A DNA stretch of 64,000 nt from Chryseobacterium luquanense (GTDB lineage Bacteria > Bacteroidota > Bacteroidia > Flavobacteriales > Weeksellaceae): contig NZ_JAOVZV010000001.1 of assembly GCF_026460945.1 (NCBI RefSeq), positions 186,001-250,000 of the forward strand, written 5' to 3'. Under the pieces are notes generated by a model that was not told the DNA's origin, made no database searches, and saw only the letters and a program-made list of their open reading frames with translations. Positions 26,947-35,155 of the stretch are shown in pieces. Position 1 is the first letter of the stretch, and every line of letters starts with the position of its first letter. Both the position numbers and the translations under genes were made by a program.

Positions 26947-26967
26947 AAGTCTATTCTTAATAGACTT
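26947..26967. repeat. Perfect palindrome upstream of the tail-like cassette
   Basis: AAGTCTATT-CTT-AATAGACTT, perfect 9-bp arms, 46 bp before the ATG at 27013. No T-run follows, so an operator or RNA leader hairpin is more likely than a terminator. Confidence 0.5.
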
Positions 26968-27012
26968 TCCCTCAAATTATCAATTTTATAAAACTAATTT
27001 TCAATAACAATA

Positions 27013-27753
27013 ATGAAAGTACCATTAAAAACAATTTTTAGCTGGTTTGAAAAGGGTGATATGCCCACAGAAGATCAATTTCAGCAGACCTTTTCTTCAT
27101 TCCGTCATTTAGATGAAAATATCAAGATGGATGAGGTAATGGGTTTAAATGAAACTTTTCAAAAAACGGTATCCAGCACAACTTTTACAAATCATATACA
27201 AGATGAAAACGCACATCATGTAGTGCTCGCAAAACTTAATGCATCCAATCTTTCTGCTAGAAATGTAGAAGAATGGAAAGAAAAATTAAAAATCAAACTA
27301 GCAGCCACGATAGACGATGGTGAAGAGACCGGAAATGTCTATACAAAGGAGCAAATCGAGGTAATTGTAAATATTCTTCAGGCAAAGGATAATGAAATGC
27401 TTGAGCTGATTGCAAAAATCAACAAAATACTAGATTCTAATGATGATGATCTTGATGAACTTCAGGAAATCGTAGACTATATCAAAGAAAACAGGGAGCA
27501 GATAGAATTGCTTAAAGGTTCAGGAGTAAATTTTTCATTTGGAGGAATTTTAAGGCCTACTGATCATATTATTGTTAAGCCGGGTTCATCAAAATGGTTT
27601 TGGGCAGGGAGTGGAGTCTACGAAAATGCTTCAGGAGTTACAATTGAAAATTTCGGGATAATTTCCTTTGACGGTTTTGTTTGGTCTGTTCTTGAGGTTA
27701 ATATGCCTGGAGGTGGAGCAGATGGTTTTATTGATTTAACACAAGAAGATTAA
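27013..27753 (+). CDS. Phage-tail-type protein upstream of a giant fibre-like protein
   Basis: 246 residues. The opening (TIFSWFEKGDMPTEDQFQ, then FRHLDENIKMDEV) follows the W-F-x-x-G-x-x-P-T-x-x-Q-F pattern I associate with tail-fibre/baseplate proteins of Bacteroidetes prophages. A helical, coiled-coil-like centre (about 95-165, ILDSNDDDLDELQEIV) leads to a small beta domain at the C terminus (GGILRPTDHIIVKPGS). No signal peptide. One base before the 1606-residue gene, so they are co-translated. Exact role unknown. Confidence 0.6.
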   Translation: MKVPLKTIFSWFEKGDMPTEDQFQQTFSSFRHLDENIKMDEVMGLNETFQKTVSSTTFTNHIQDENAHHVVLAKLNASNLSARNVEEWKEKLKIKLAATIDDGEETGNVYTKEQIEVIVNILQAKDNEMLELIAKINKILDSNDDDLDELQEIVDYIKENREQIELLKGSGVNFSFGGILRPTDHIIVKPGSSKWFWAGSGVYENASGVTIENFGIISFDGFVWSVLEVNMPGGGADGFIDLTQED

Positions 27754-27754
27754 A

Positions 27755-30700
27755 ATGAGATATACAGGAAGAATTTATTTCACAAATTATGAAAGATCAG
27801 ATAAAGAAGTTGCAGATAATTTCATTTATCCCGTCATGTTCTTCATTAAAAATGAAGATGGAAAAATCATTAAGCAGATCGCATATTCAGCTTTAGGAGA
27901 AAAGTCAGAAAGTGAATATGGAACTGGTGGTGGGGGAAGCGGAGGCGCCAATGGAATTGTTTTCCGCGCAAAATCTGAAATACCCGCATCGTTCGTAAGA
28001 TCATTTGGAAGTGAAGTTAAAATAGTTTTTTCGTGGTCATCCATTGATAGCGTTGATGGTAGTGAGACTGGCGGGGGAACTGCGAGTATTTTAAAAGGAA
28101 ACACGATCTTATTTAATAAAAACATTGATCAGGGAGTCAATGAGATAGATATCACGTCATCTATTTTGGCGGGAGATAATACCATTACTCTCAGTATAAC
28201 GGACAGTTATGGAAATAACAGAAAATTAAAATATGATATTCAAACAATAGCACTTGCTTTAAGTACTACATACGACAAGACCACTATTAATTCGGAACCA
28301 ATCATTTTCCGGTATATCCCAACCGGAAATGTTGAGAAGACGATTCATTTCAAATTAAATGGATTGGATCTTCCGCCAGTAGTTACTTCAATTAATAACA
28401 AAGAGCTTCTTTATGAGATCCCTGCACAGTCGCACGGAGTTCATATTTTAGAAGCATATATGACTGCTGATTTATCCGGTGAAGTCATCGAAAGTAATCA
28501 TGTTTTTACGGATATTATCTGCGTTGTGGCAGGGAATTTAACGCCTTTAGTTTCGTCAGCAAATAATGTTGTGGCAAATCAATACTCTCCAGCTTCAATT
28601 GAATATCTGGTTTATTCACCATCGTCAAATTATAGCGATGTTGATATTTTGGTCGATGGAGTGAAGGTTTCTGAATTATTGGTGAATAGAAGTTTGCAGA
28701 AGTTCACCTATACATTTACGTACTCAGGTGCGCACACTGTAACTTTTAAATGTGGCAATGTCACGAAAAATACTTCAGTAGTTGTAACTGCTTTCGATAT
28801 TCAAGTTGAAGCCGAAACGTTAGGCTTGGAATTATTTTTAAGCAGTCGAAACAGAAGCAATTCAGAGATTAACAAAAACGAGTGGAAATACAAAAACCTG
28901 TCATGTACTCTTACTGATTTTGATTTCAGCACCAATGGGTGGGTTCAAGATTCAAAGGGTTCTGTGGCGCTTAAAGTGAGCGGAAATGCAAGGGTAGAGA
29001 TTCCTTTTAAAATATTTGATAACGATTTTAAAACAGGTGGTAAAACATTAGAATTTGAATTTTCAACTTCAGATATTAAAAACAGTGACAGTACAATTCT
29101 TTCTTGCAAAAATGGAAATGTTGGATTTGTTGCTACATCAAATTCGTTTTCGTTCAGTTCTGAGCAGGATGGAACTTCAATTTTTTTCAAAGAAGAAGAA
29201 AGAATTCGTGTAAGTGTAGTCGTTACAAAGGTTGCAGATCAAAGATTGGTATTTGTGTATATCAACGGAATTATATCTTCATTATATCAGTATAATTCAT
29301 TAGACAGCTTTTTACAACAAGCTCCTCAAAACATTACCATTGGAAGCAGTGATTGCAATATTAATCTATATAATATTAGGGTTTATAATAATAATCTAAA
29401 CGCCGATCAGATGTTGTCGAATTTCATTGCTGACATGGATAATCTGGTTGAAAAAGTCAACATTTACGAGAGAAATAAATTGTACGATGCGTTCGGAAAT
29501 TTGTCCTACGATAAATGTTTACAATCAATTCCATGCTTAACCATTGTTGGAGATCTGCCAACTTATAAAGGTGATAAAAAAACTATTGTAGGGGAATACC
29601 AAAATGCTCAAGATCCTGCAAAATCATTTTCGTATGTAAATGCGAGTGTTGATGTTCAGGGTACATCTTCTCAGTATTATCCCCGAAAAAACTTTAAAAT
29701 CAAATTTAATGGAGGATTTAAAAATGGCGAATTAGTTTCTTCCAAGTATAAGCTTCGTGATAACTCATTAGCTGAAAAGACATTTACTTTTAAAGCCGAT
29801 TTTATGGAGTCTTCAGGTTCTCACAACATTGGTTTGGCAAGGCTTGCACAAGATTCTTTGAATCAGTTAGGCTACTTAGTGCCTCCACAGTTAGTGGATT
29901 CTAATATTAGAACCACAATGGACGGTTTTCCGATGCTTATTTTTCACCGTGCTACACCAGATTCTGAGCGTGTTTTTCTCGGAAAATATAATTTCAATAA
30001 TGATAAATCGAATGAAGCAACAACGGGTTTTACAGGTGGTCAGGAATGCTGGGAATTTTTAAACAATACGTCAGATAATACATTATTTATTGCTACAGAT
30101 TTTCAAAGCTTAGACGGAAATGGTAAGCATTTATGGAAAAATGATTTTGAGGGAAGGTATCCGGAAGATAATGAAGATACTTCGAATCTTGAAGCTTTAC
30201 ATGCATGGATCGTGAGTTGCAAAAATGATCCTGCAAAATTCAAAACCGAGGCTCAAGATCATTTTAATATTCAGTTTTTACTGTTTTATTATGTATTCAC
30301 TGAGTTTTTCGCAATGGTCGATCAGCGCGCAAAAAATATGATGTTTGCCATGTATCCGGACGCGGAAGGAAATAATCGTTGGTACCCGATTTTTTATGAT
30401 AATGATACGGTTTTAGGCCTTAATAACGAAGGCCACAATGTTTATGATTATTGGGCAGAGGCGCACGATCAGGTTGGTAGTGGTTTTGTTTGGAACGGTG
30501 CCTTATCGGAGCTTTGGAAATTGGTTGAAGTTGCATTTGATACTGAGATCACCGCATTATATCAACAAATGAGAACTTCAGGAATTTTAACGTATGATAA
30601 GTGCAACACTTATTTTAACACATTAGAATCTGACAAATGGGCGGAAAGTATTTTTAATGAAGATGCGAAATATAAATATATAGATCCTTTGATTGTTGCT

Positions 30701-32575
30701 GGGAACGGAAGTTACTTATACACTGCACAAGGCTCAAGAAAATCACACAGGAATTATTGGTTATTAAATAGATTCAGATATATGGACGGAAAGTATGACA
30801 CGTCTACTTTCTCATCTGATTATATCACGATGAGACTTTATACACCTTCTGGCACGCCTGCAGTTCCTAAAAATGCTAATTTTTTGCTAACTGCTCAAAA
30901 AGACGGGTATACGAAAATTAAGTTTGGTTCTTACATCAATAGGGCACGATTGCGAAAAAATGTTGCATCCTTAGTTCAAGCTCCGGCTATTACTTTTAAC
31001 GATACAGAAACCATTATTTATGGTGCATCTGCAATTAAAGATCTTGGAGATTTGTCAGGAAAGTATCTTGGTACTTTAGATGTTTCAAAAGCGACGAATT
31101 TGTCAAAATTACGAATAGGAAGTCAAATTTCCGGTTATTCAAATCAAAATTTGAGAAACTTGTTTATTGGTAATAATACAATTTTGGAAGAATTGGATGT
31201 AACTAATTGTCCAAATCTAAAACAGTCAATTGATTTAACTGCTTGTACAAGTATTAAAAGAGTTTCTGCTGCAGGAACAGGGATATCTTCTGTATTGTTG
31301 CCTAAAGGTGGTTTACTTGTCGCTTTAACGCTTCCTTCTACAGCAAGTACTCTGATTTTGGACAATCAGAAATTTATTAAAAATTCTGATTTAATTTTTA
31401 CGCCAACTTCCATTAGAACACTTGTTATAAAGGATTGCCCTTTAATTAATGTGAATAATATTGTTTCTTCTTTAAAAGATGTAAGTCGATTAAGGGTTAA
31501 TAATCTAACTGGTAGTAGTGCTTCGAGTGAGACTTTTTTTCCAATAATTAATGCTAAAGGTATTGATGATTCGGGTAACACAACGCCTCATTCTGTAGTT
31601 GAAGGAACATGGAACTTTACTACTATATATCAAGAAGATAAAGATTTCATGGAAGCCAATTGGCCTGACTTTCATTTTACATTTTCAAATGTTGCCACTT
31701 TCATTCAAATTTCGAGTGCAACCAGGAAAGCTACATTATTAAATGTCTTTGATACCAACGGTGATGGAGAACTCAGTTTTGCGGAAGCAAGAGCTGTTAC
31801 CAATATTCCTGCTGACACTTTCAACAAATCTGTTAATATCTCGAGAGATCTTTCTTACAGTTTTGATGAATTTAGATTTTTCACGAATGTGGAGACGATT
31901 GGAGATCGTGCGTTTAAATCAAATAGTTTGACAAGCATTATTTTTCCGCCGAACATAAAGAAAATAGGTTCTGAAGCATTTTACTTTAATTCTTTTTCCA
32001 CTATCGTAGGAAACTTTGATAAGATTGAAGAGTTGGGAGATTCTCCATTTTACGGAAAATATTTAGACATTAATCTGTTTAAAAATGTTAAAACTTATAC
32101 AGAAAATTCATTTCGATATCTGTATCCGAGAGCGGGGAAATATAGCCTTCCTTATATCACGAGAATTTTCAATGGCATGCTTAGCAATAACATAGATTTT
32201 CAGAATGTTGAAGAAGGTGTCACCAATCTTGTTGATGTTTCGGGTTCCACAAGTTTAGAAAGAATAGACTCATATGGAATTGCTATTAGGATGCGTTCGG
32301 GTGAAGATGTAATGACGATTATACTTCCTGCTTCAATTAATTATCTGGAGAATTACTGCCTACCAGTTAATGCCAGTGTAGGGCAGCAAGGTGTTACAAA
32401 AGTAATAGTAAAAGTTTTGGCAACGACACCTCCAATATTAATAGGACCTAACATTGTTGCTGACGGGATTATTATTGATAAAGTAGAAATTCATGTACCC
32501 GCAGCAAGCATTTCTGCTTATAAAACTGCAACAAACTGGAGCTATTTTGCCGCAAAAATTTATCCGATAACATAA
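27755..32575 (+). CDS. Giant multidomain tail-fibre-like protein (Ig-like, ConA/LamG, CotH-like, BspA repeats)
   Basis: 1606 residues, no signal peptide, no membrane anchor, no T9SS tail. Seen in order: N-terminal ~55 residues; Gly-rich hinge (GTGGGGSGGANG, about 57-68); Ig-like beta repeats (70-365); a ConA/LamG-like domain (about 370-555, ending INLYNIRVYNNNL); a CotH-kinase-like domain (about 600-960) with VDVQGTSSQYYPRKNFKIKF and the WYPIFYDND motif; Leu-rich repeats; an EF-hand-like DTNGDGELSFAEA (about 1333-1345); BspA-type repeats (AFKSNSLTSIIFPPNIKKIG); and a VHVPAASISAYKTATNWS end. The mix fits a receptor-binding fibre of a phage tail or tail-derived particle. Function is inference. 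Confidence 0.65.
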   Translation: MRYTGRIYFTNYERSDKEVADNFIYPVMFFIKNEDGKIIKQIAYSALGEKSESEYGTGGGGSGGANGIVFRAKSEIPASFVRSFGSEVKIVFSWSSIDSVDGSETGGGTASILKGNTILFNKNIDQGVNEIDITSSILAGDNTITLSITDSYGNNRKLKYDIQTIALALSTTYDKTTINSEPIIFRYIPTGNVEKTIHFKLNGLDLPPVVTSINNKELLYEIPAQSHGVHILEAYMTADLSGEVIESNHVFTDIICVVAGNLTPLVSSANNVVANQYSPASIEYLVYSPSSNYSDVDILVDGVKVSELLVNRSLQKFTYTFTYSGAHTVTFKCGNVTKNTSVVVTAFDIQVEAETLGLELFLSSRNRSNSEINKNEWKYKNLSCTLTDFDFSTNGWVQDSKGSVALKVSGNARVEIPFKIFDNDFKTGGKTLEFEFSTSDIKNSDSTILSCKNGNVGFVATSNSFSFSSEQDGTSIFFKEEERIRVSVVVTKVADQRLVFVYINGIISSLYQYNSLDSFLQQAPQNITIGSSDCNINLYNIRVYNNNLNADQMLSNFIADMDNLVEKVNIYERNKLYDAFGNLSYDKCLQSIPCLTIVGDLPTYKGDKKTIVGEYQNAQDPAKSFSYVNASVDVQGTSSQYYPRKNFKIKFNGGFKNGELVSSKYKLRDNSLAEKTFTFKADFMESSGSHNIGLARLAQDSLNQLGYLVPPQLVDSNIRTTMDGFPMLIFHRATPDSERVFLGKYNFNNDKSNEATTGFTGGQECWEFLNNTSDNTLFIATDFQSLDGNGKHLWKNDFEGRYPEDNEDTSNLEALHAWIVSCKNDPAKFKTEAQDHFNIQFLLFYYVFTEFFAMVDQRAKNMMFAMYPDAEGNNRWYPIFYDNDTVLGLNNEGHNVYDYWAEAHDQVGSGFVWNGALSELWKLVEVAFDTEITALYQQMRTSGILTYDKCNTYFNTLESDKWAESIFNEDAKYKYIDPLIVAGNGSYLYTAQGSRKSHRNYWLLNRFRYMDGKYDTSTFSSDYITMRLYTPSGTPAVPKNANFLLTAQKDGYTKIKFGSYINRARLRKNVASLVQAPAITFNDTETIIYGASAIKDLGDLSGKYLGTLDVSKATNLSKLRIGSQISGYSNQNLRNLFIGNNTILEELDVTNCPNLKQSIDLTACTSIKRVSAAGTGISSVLLPKGGLLVALTLPSTASTLILDNQKFIKNSDLIFTPTSIRTLVIKDCPLINVNNIVSSLKDVSRLRVNNLTGSSASSETFFPIINAKGIDDSGNTTPHSVVEGTWNFTTIYQEDKDFMEANWPDFHFTFSNVATFIQISSATRKATLLNVFDTNGDGELSFAEARAVTNIPADTFNKSVNISRDLSYSFDEFRFFTNVETIGDRAFKSNSLTSIIFPPNIKKIGSEAFYFNSFSTIVGNFDKIEELGDSPFYGKYLDINLFKNVKTYTENSFRYLYPRAGKYSLPYITRIFNGMLSNNIDFQNVEEGVTNLVDVSGSTSLERIDSYGIAIRMRSGEDVMTIILPASINYLENYCLPVNASVGQQGVTKVIVKVLATTPPILIGPNIVADGIIIDKVEIHVPAASISAYKTATNWSYFAAKIYPIT

Positions 32576-32585
32576 TAATAAAAAT

Positions 32586-32786
32586 ATGACACAGACAGAC
32601 AATATAATTAAAGCAGAGCCGGGAAAATGTTTTAGAAGAAAAATAGACGGGGTTATTTTCGATGATGAAATCTATTTAGGAACTACCTACTATCTCGATG
32701 GAATAAAGCTCGAAAAACCAATTCACGAAAACCCTGATGATTTTGAAGAAATTGACATCGAGGTTCAAACAGAAGAAATTAATTAA
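32586..32786 (+). CDS. Small acidic protein closing the tail-like cassette
   Basis: 66 residues, soluble, acidic C terminus (DDFEEIDIEVQTEE). GKCFRRKIDGVIFDDEIYLG has the look of small proteins that follow tail-fibre genes in flavobacterial prophages, where they may act as chaperones or caps; this is inference. 10 bp after the giant gene and followed by a strong terminator, so the three genes form one unit. Confidence 0.6.
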   Translation: MTQTDNIIKAEPGKCFRRKIDGVIFDDEIYLGTTYYLDGIKLEKPIHENPDDFEEIDIEVQTEEIN

Positions 32787-32879
32787 ACGATGATAAATTT
32801 TATTAATTATTTCTCGACCAGAAATTTATAACTAGTCCTGACAATATGATAAAGATCTTAGGACAAAAATAAATAATTA

Positions 32880-32917
32880 AACCGGAGCAGAAACTTTTTT
32901 GCTCCGGTTTTTTTTTT
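32880..32917 (+). terminator. Terminator of the tail-like cassette
   Basis: AACCGGAGCA (32880-32889), ten-base loop, TGCTCCGGTT (32900-32909), then a T-run to 32917. Confidence 0.9.
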
Positions 32918-33738
32918 ATAGCATCTTAATTTTATAACAGACTGGTTGTGCATTTGGTTGGAAAATTGTTCGGATTTTAATATGATTAATTAATTTAAAA
33001 TTATCTTTATATAAAAAATAGTTGCCGGCTTTTTCCGATTAAACTTCTTGTTTTTATAGATAACAGCTCATCATTTTCTGGATCTAAAATGTGAGAATAT
33101 AAATCAATTTCAAAATTCTCATCAATAAATGGAACAATTATTCTATAGGAATCTCAACCAATAATAGTATGTAAAAATTATCAAACTCAATGAAGAAAAC
33201 TAAGGACAATTTCTGTTGAAAGAAGTTAATACGTTCAATTAATGAATCAGAAAAATAAAGGTAGTGTCTTAATAAAAATAATTTTTGTAAAAATTTAGTT
33301 GAGATTAGTCGCGTACCAACTCTCTTTTTATTGCGAAGCAAGGCTTTCTACATTATTAATCATTGAAGAGTTTTAACTTTCTTGATATGTTATTCATCTG
33401 AATATTTACAATCAAATTTTAATTGAACAATTTCCTTTGAAACAATCCTATTTTCTATAGCAAATGTATTCCGTTGTTCCTGCTGGAAAAAATCTTTTTG
33501 GGTATCCGTAATCAGAGATTCAGAACCTCCGCAAAAATATTTCAAGCTTTATCAATGTGCTTTCTTATTGTTTTCAAGGAATTGTCTGCCTGAATGGTAA
33601 TCTTCATAGAAAAGTCAGAAACCTCACATGATGCAAATGCAGTTCATTGAAATTTTGAAGTTTCGGATGATAGACTGGTATCTGCCAAAGTGTGTGAAAT
33701 CAATAAAATAATAGATGATTGCTTTATAATTTTATTTT
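32918..33738. other. Decayed spacer, no functional gene seen
   Basis: About 820 bp of AT-rich DNA. A 67-codon minus-strand ORF at 33138-33341 has no convincing protein character. A short plus-strand stretch near 33640-33720 reads NFEVSDDRLVSAKVCEINK, which may be another gene fragment. Nothing else supported. Confidence 0.35.
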
Positions 33739-34007
33739 ATGAAACTGCCACATGAACTAGAGGATGAATATGTAAAAGATGTTCTCTAAACCATTCCTTA
33801 GAAAACCTTCCTGATGAAGAATGGAAGCCGATTGAACTGCTTAACGAATCTTCCTTGATTTATGGCGGAAGTGGAAAACTTAGTATTGAAGTATATCTGT
33901 CTGATCGCATTGTTTTTATTGCTTCTGGAAAAGCAAAGTTATTATGGAACACCTTATTTGAAAATATAAGACCTTCGGCAGGTCCTGGAATTCGGTTTAA
34001 TTTATAA
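33739..34007 (+). pseudogene. Chimeric remnant: NUMOD4-like start joined to TraO end
   Basis: Begins MKLPHELEDEYVKDV, then after a frameshift continues SLENLPDEEWKPIE, the usual opening of NUMOD4/HNH-type proteins. It then runs in frame into LIYGGSGKLSIEVYLSDRI ... IRPSAGPGIRFNL, clearly the C-terminal third of TraO (compare the intact copy at 22189-22749). So two unrelated genes were fused by deletion. Not functional. Confidence 0.7.
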
Positions 34008-34017
34008 AAGAAACATA

Positions 34018-34372
34018 ATGAAAAATATCATCAAAACAGCAAAATGTGTTTTAAGCATTTCATATGTCATTCCAATTTTATTATTGACAGAACTGAGCTT
34101 ATCATCATGTTTCTCAGGATGAATTGGAAGTTCAACAAAATTACCCATTCGAAGTTTCCAGTAAGACAGGCAAAGAATTTCTGCCTATTCATCCGGTATC
34201 CGACAGCCGTTTCCCGATTTTTGCACAAACACATATCGAAAAAGCGGGCCTTTACAGGATATGGCCACAGTTTAAAATTGATGGAAAAGTGCATACAGCA
34301 GATTTTACCGTTGATGTAACCGAAGGGAAAAAAGGTGATAACGAAGAAAAGTCGCATTCACATCATCATTAA
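34018..34372 (+). pseudogene. Chimeric remnant: TraQ start joined to a metal-related exported protein end
   Basis: Ten bases after the TraO remnant, MKNIIKTAKCVLSI ... LTELSLSSC copies the lipoprotein start of TraQ. One extra T near 34110 shifts the frame (a stop follows), while the other frame continues DELEVQQNYPFEV, again TraQ. It then switches to IHPVSDSRFPIFAQTHIEK and KIDGKVHTADFTVDV with a His-rich end (SHSHHH), which looks like the end of a FixH/YtkA-like protein from metal-resistance loci. Decayed. Confidence 0.7.
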
Positions 34373-34414
34373 AAAGTTTAATTTTGGATGTTGAATAGTA
34401 ATACAGCATTTTAA

Positions 34415-34760
34415 ATGAGAATAATATCAGTTAGGCAAAATCCCGAATACAAAGAAAAAGCGATAAAGTACTTGCAAGAAAGTTGGTCAGAAATTTCTCC
34501 AATCATTTATGAAGATTGCATTTCAAACAGTATTCAGGCCACACAGTCTTTACCACAATGGTATCTGCTTGAAAAAGAGGGAGAATACATTGTTGAATTT
34601 TTCAATTGAAAAAATGAATGTCAAAAAATTTGATGTAAATGAACAAAACGAACAAGCAGTAGATTTTTACAAAAAATGTGGTTTTGAAACAACAAGTCGT
34701 TCAGAATTAGATTCCTCTGGGAAACCATATCCAACTTTACATATGGAATTAATAAACTAA
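34415..34760 (+). pseudogene. Chimeric remnant of two GNAT acetyltransferases
   Basis: The first frame (34415-34609) reads MRIISVRQNPEYKEKAIKYL to YLLEKEGEYIVEFFN and stops; it is the N-terminal third of a GNAT protein. In another frame NVKKFDVNEQNEQAVDFY, KKCGFETTSRSE and PYPTLHMEL form the C terminus of a different GNAT subgroup, ending at 34760. The acetyl-CoA binding core is missing, so neither part can work. Confidence 0.65.
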
Positions 34761-34914
34761 CTACTGCAAACAAAAAACTTAGCGAAAGTTCTTATTATAA
34801 TTCTAAGAAATAACTTGTCAGTTAATGTTGGAAATTGTCTTGTATGGTAAAGCCATTCAATACCTAACATTGACTCTATAATGCCATACTCAGTGCAAGT
34901 ATCATTTTTCTAAG

Positions 34915-34947
34915 TATGTTAGATATCTACTATGGATTTCTAACATA
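34915..34947. repeat. Inverted repeat before the recombinase unit
   Basis: TATGTTAGA (34915-34923) and TCTAACATA (34939-34947), perfect 9-bp arms with 15 bp between, 13 bp ahead of the small ORF at 34961. A further CTAACAT word lies at 34864-34870. Candidate operator or recombination site. Confidence 0.45.
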
Positions 34948-34960
34948 AATTTATGGATCA

Positions 34961-35155
34961 ATGGAAAGAAATAATGATAAAAAAGATAACTCTTTTATTG
35001 AAAAAAATATTTTAACCTTCGAACAGAAAAAAGAAGAGGAGAAAGAGGAACTGTTAAATAAGCTGATTGTAAGAATAATTGTTTCTATAACCTTAAAAGA
35101 ATATTATGAAACGTGCGATAAGATATCTAAGATTCAGTCAACTGGGACAAAGTAA
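34961..35155 (+). CDS. Small charged protein overlapping the recombinase start
   Basis: 64 residues, highly charged (MERNNDKKDNSFIEKN, then EQKKEEEKEELLNKL), one helix. It overlaps the recombinase gene by 50 bases in another frame, which suggests coupled translation. Possibly a recombination accessory factor or just a leader; nothing in it names a family. Confidence 0.45.
   Translation: MERNNDKKDNSFIEKNILTFEQKKEEEKEELLNKLIVRIIVSITLKEYYETCDKISKIQSTGTK

Noticed and set aside
33138..33341. 67-codon minus-strand ORF
   Set aside because: Low-complexity AT-rich reading with no protein-like pattern or neighbour support.
34044..34357. Overlapping ORFs on both strands in the TraQ remnant
   Set aside because: Shadows of the decayed traQ-type chimera in other frames.
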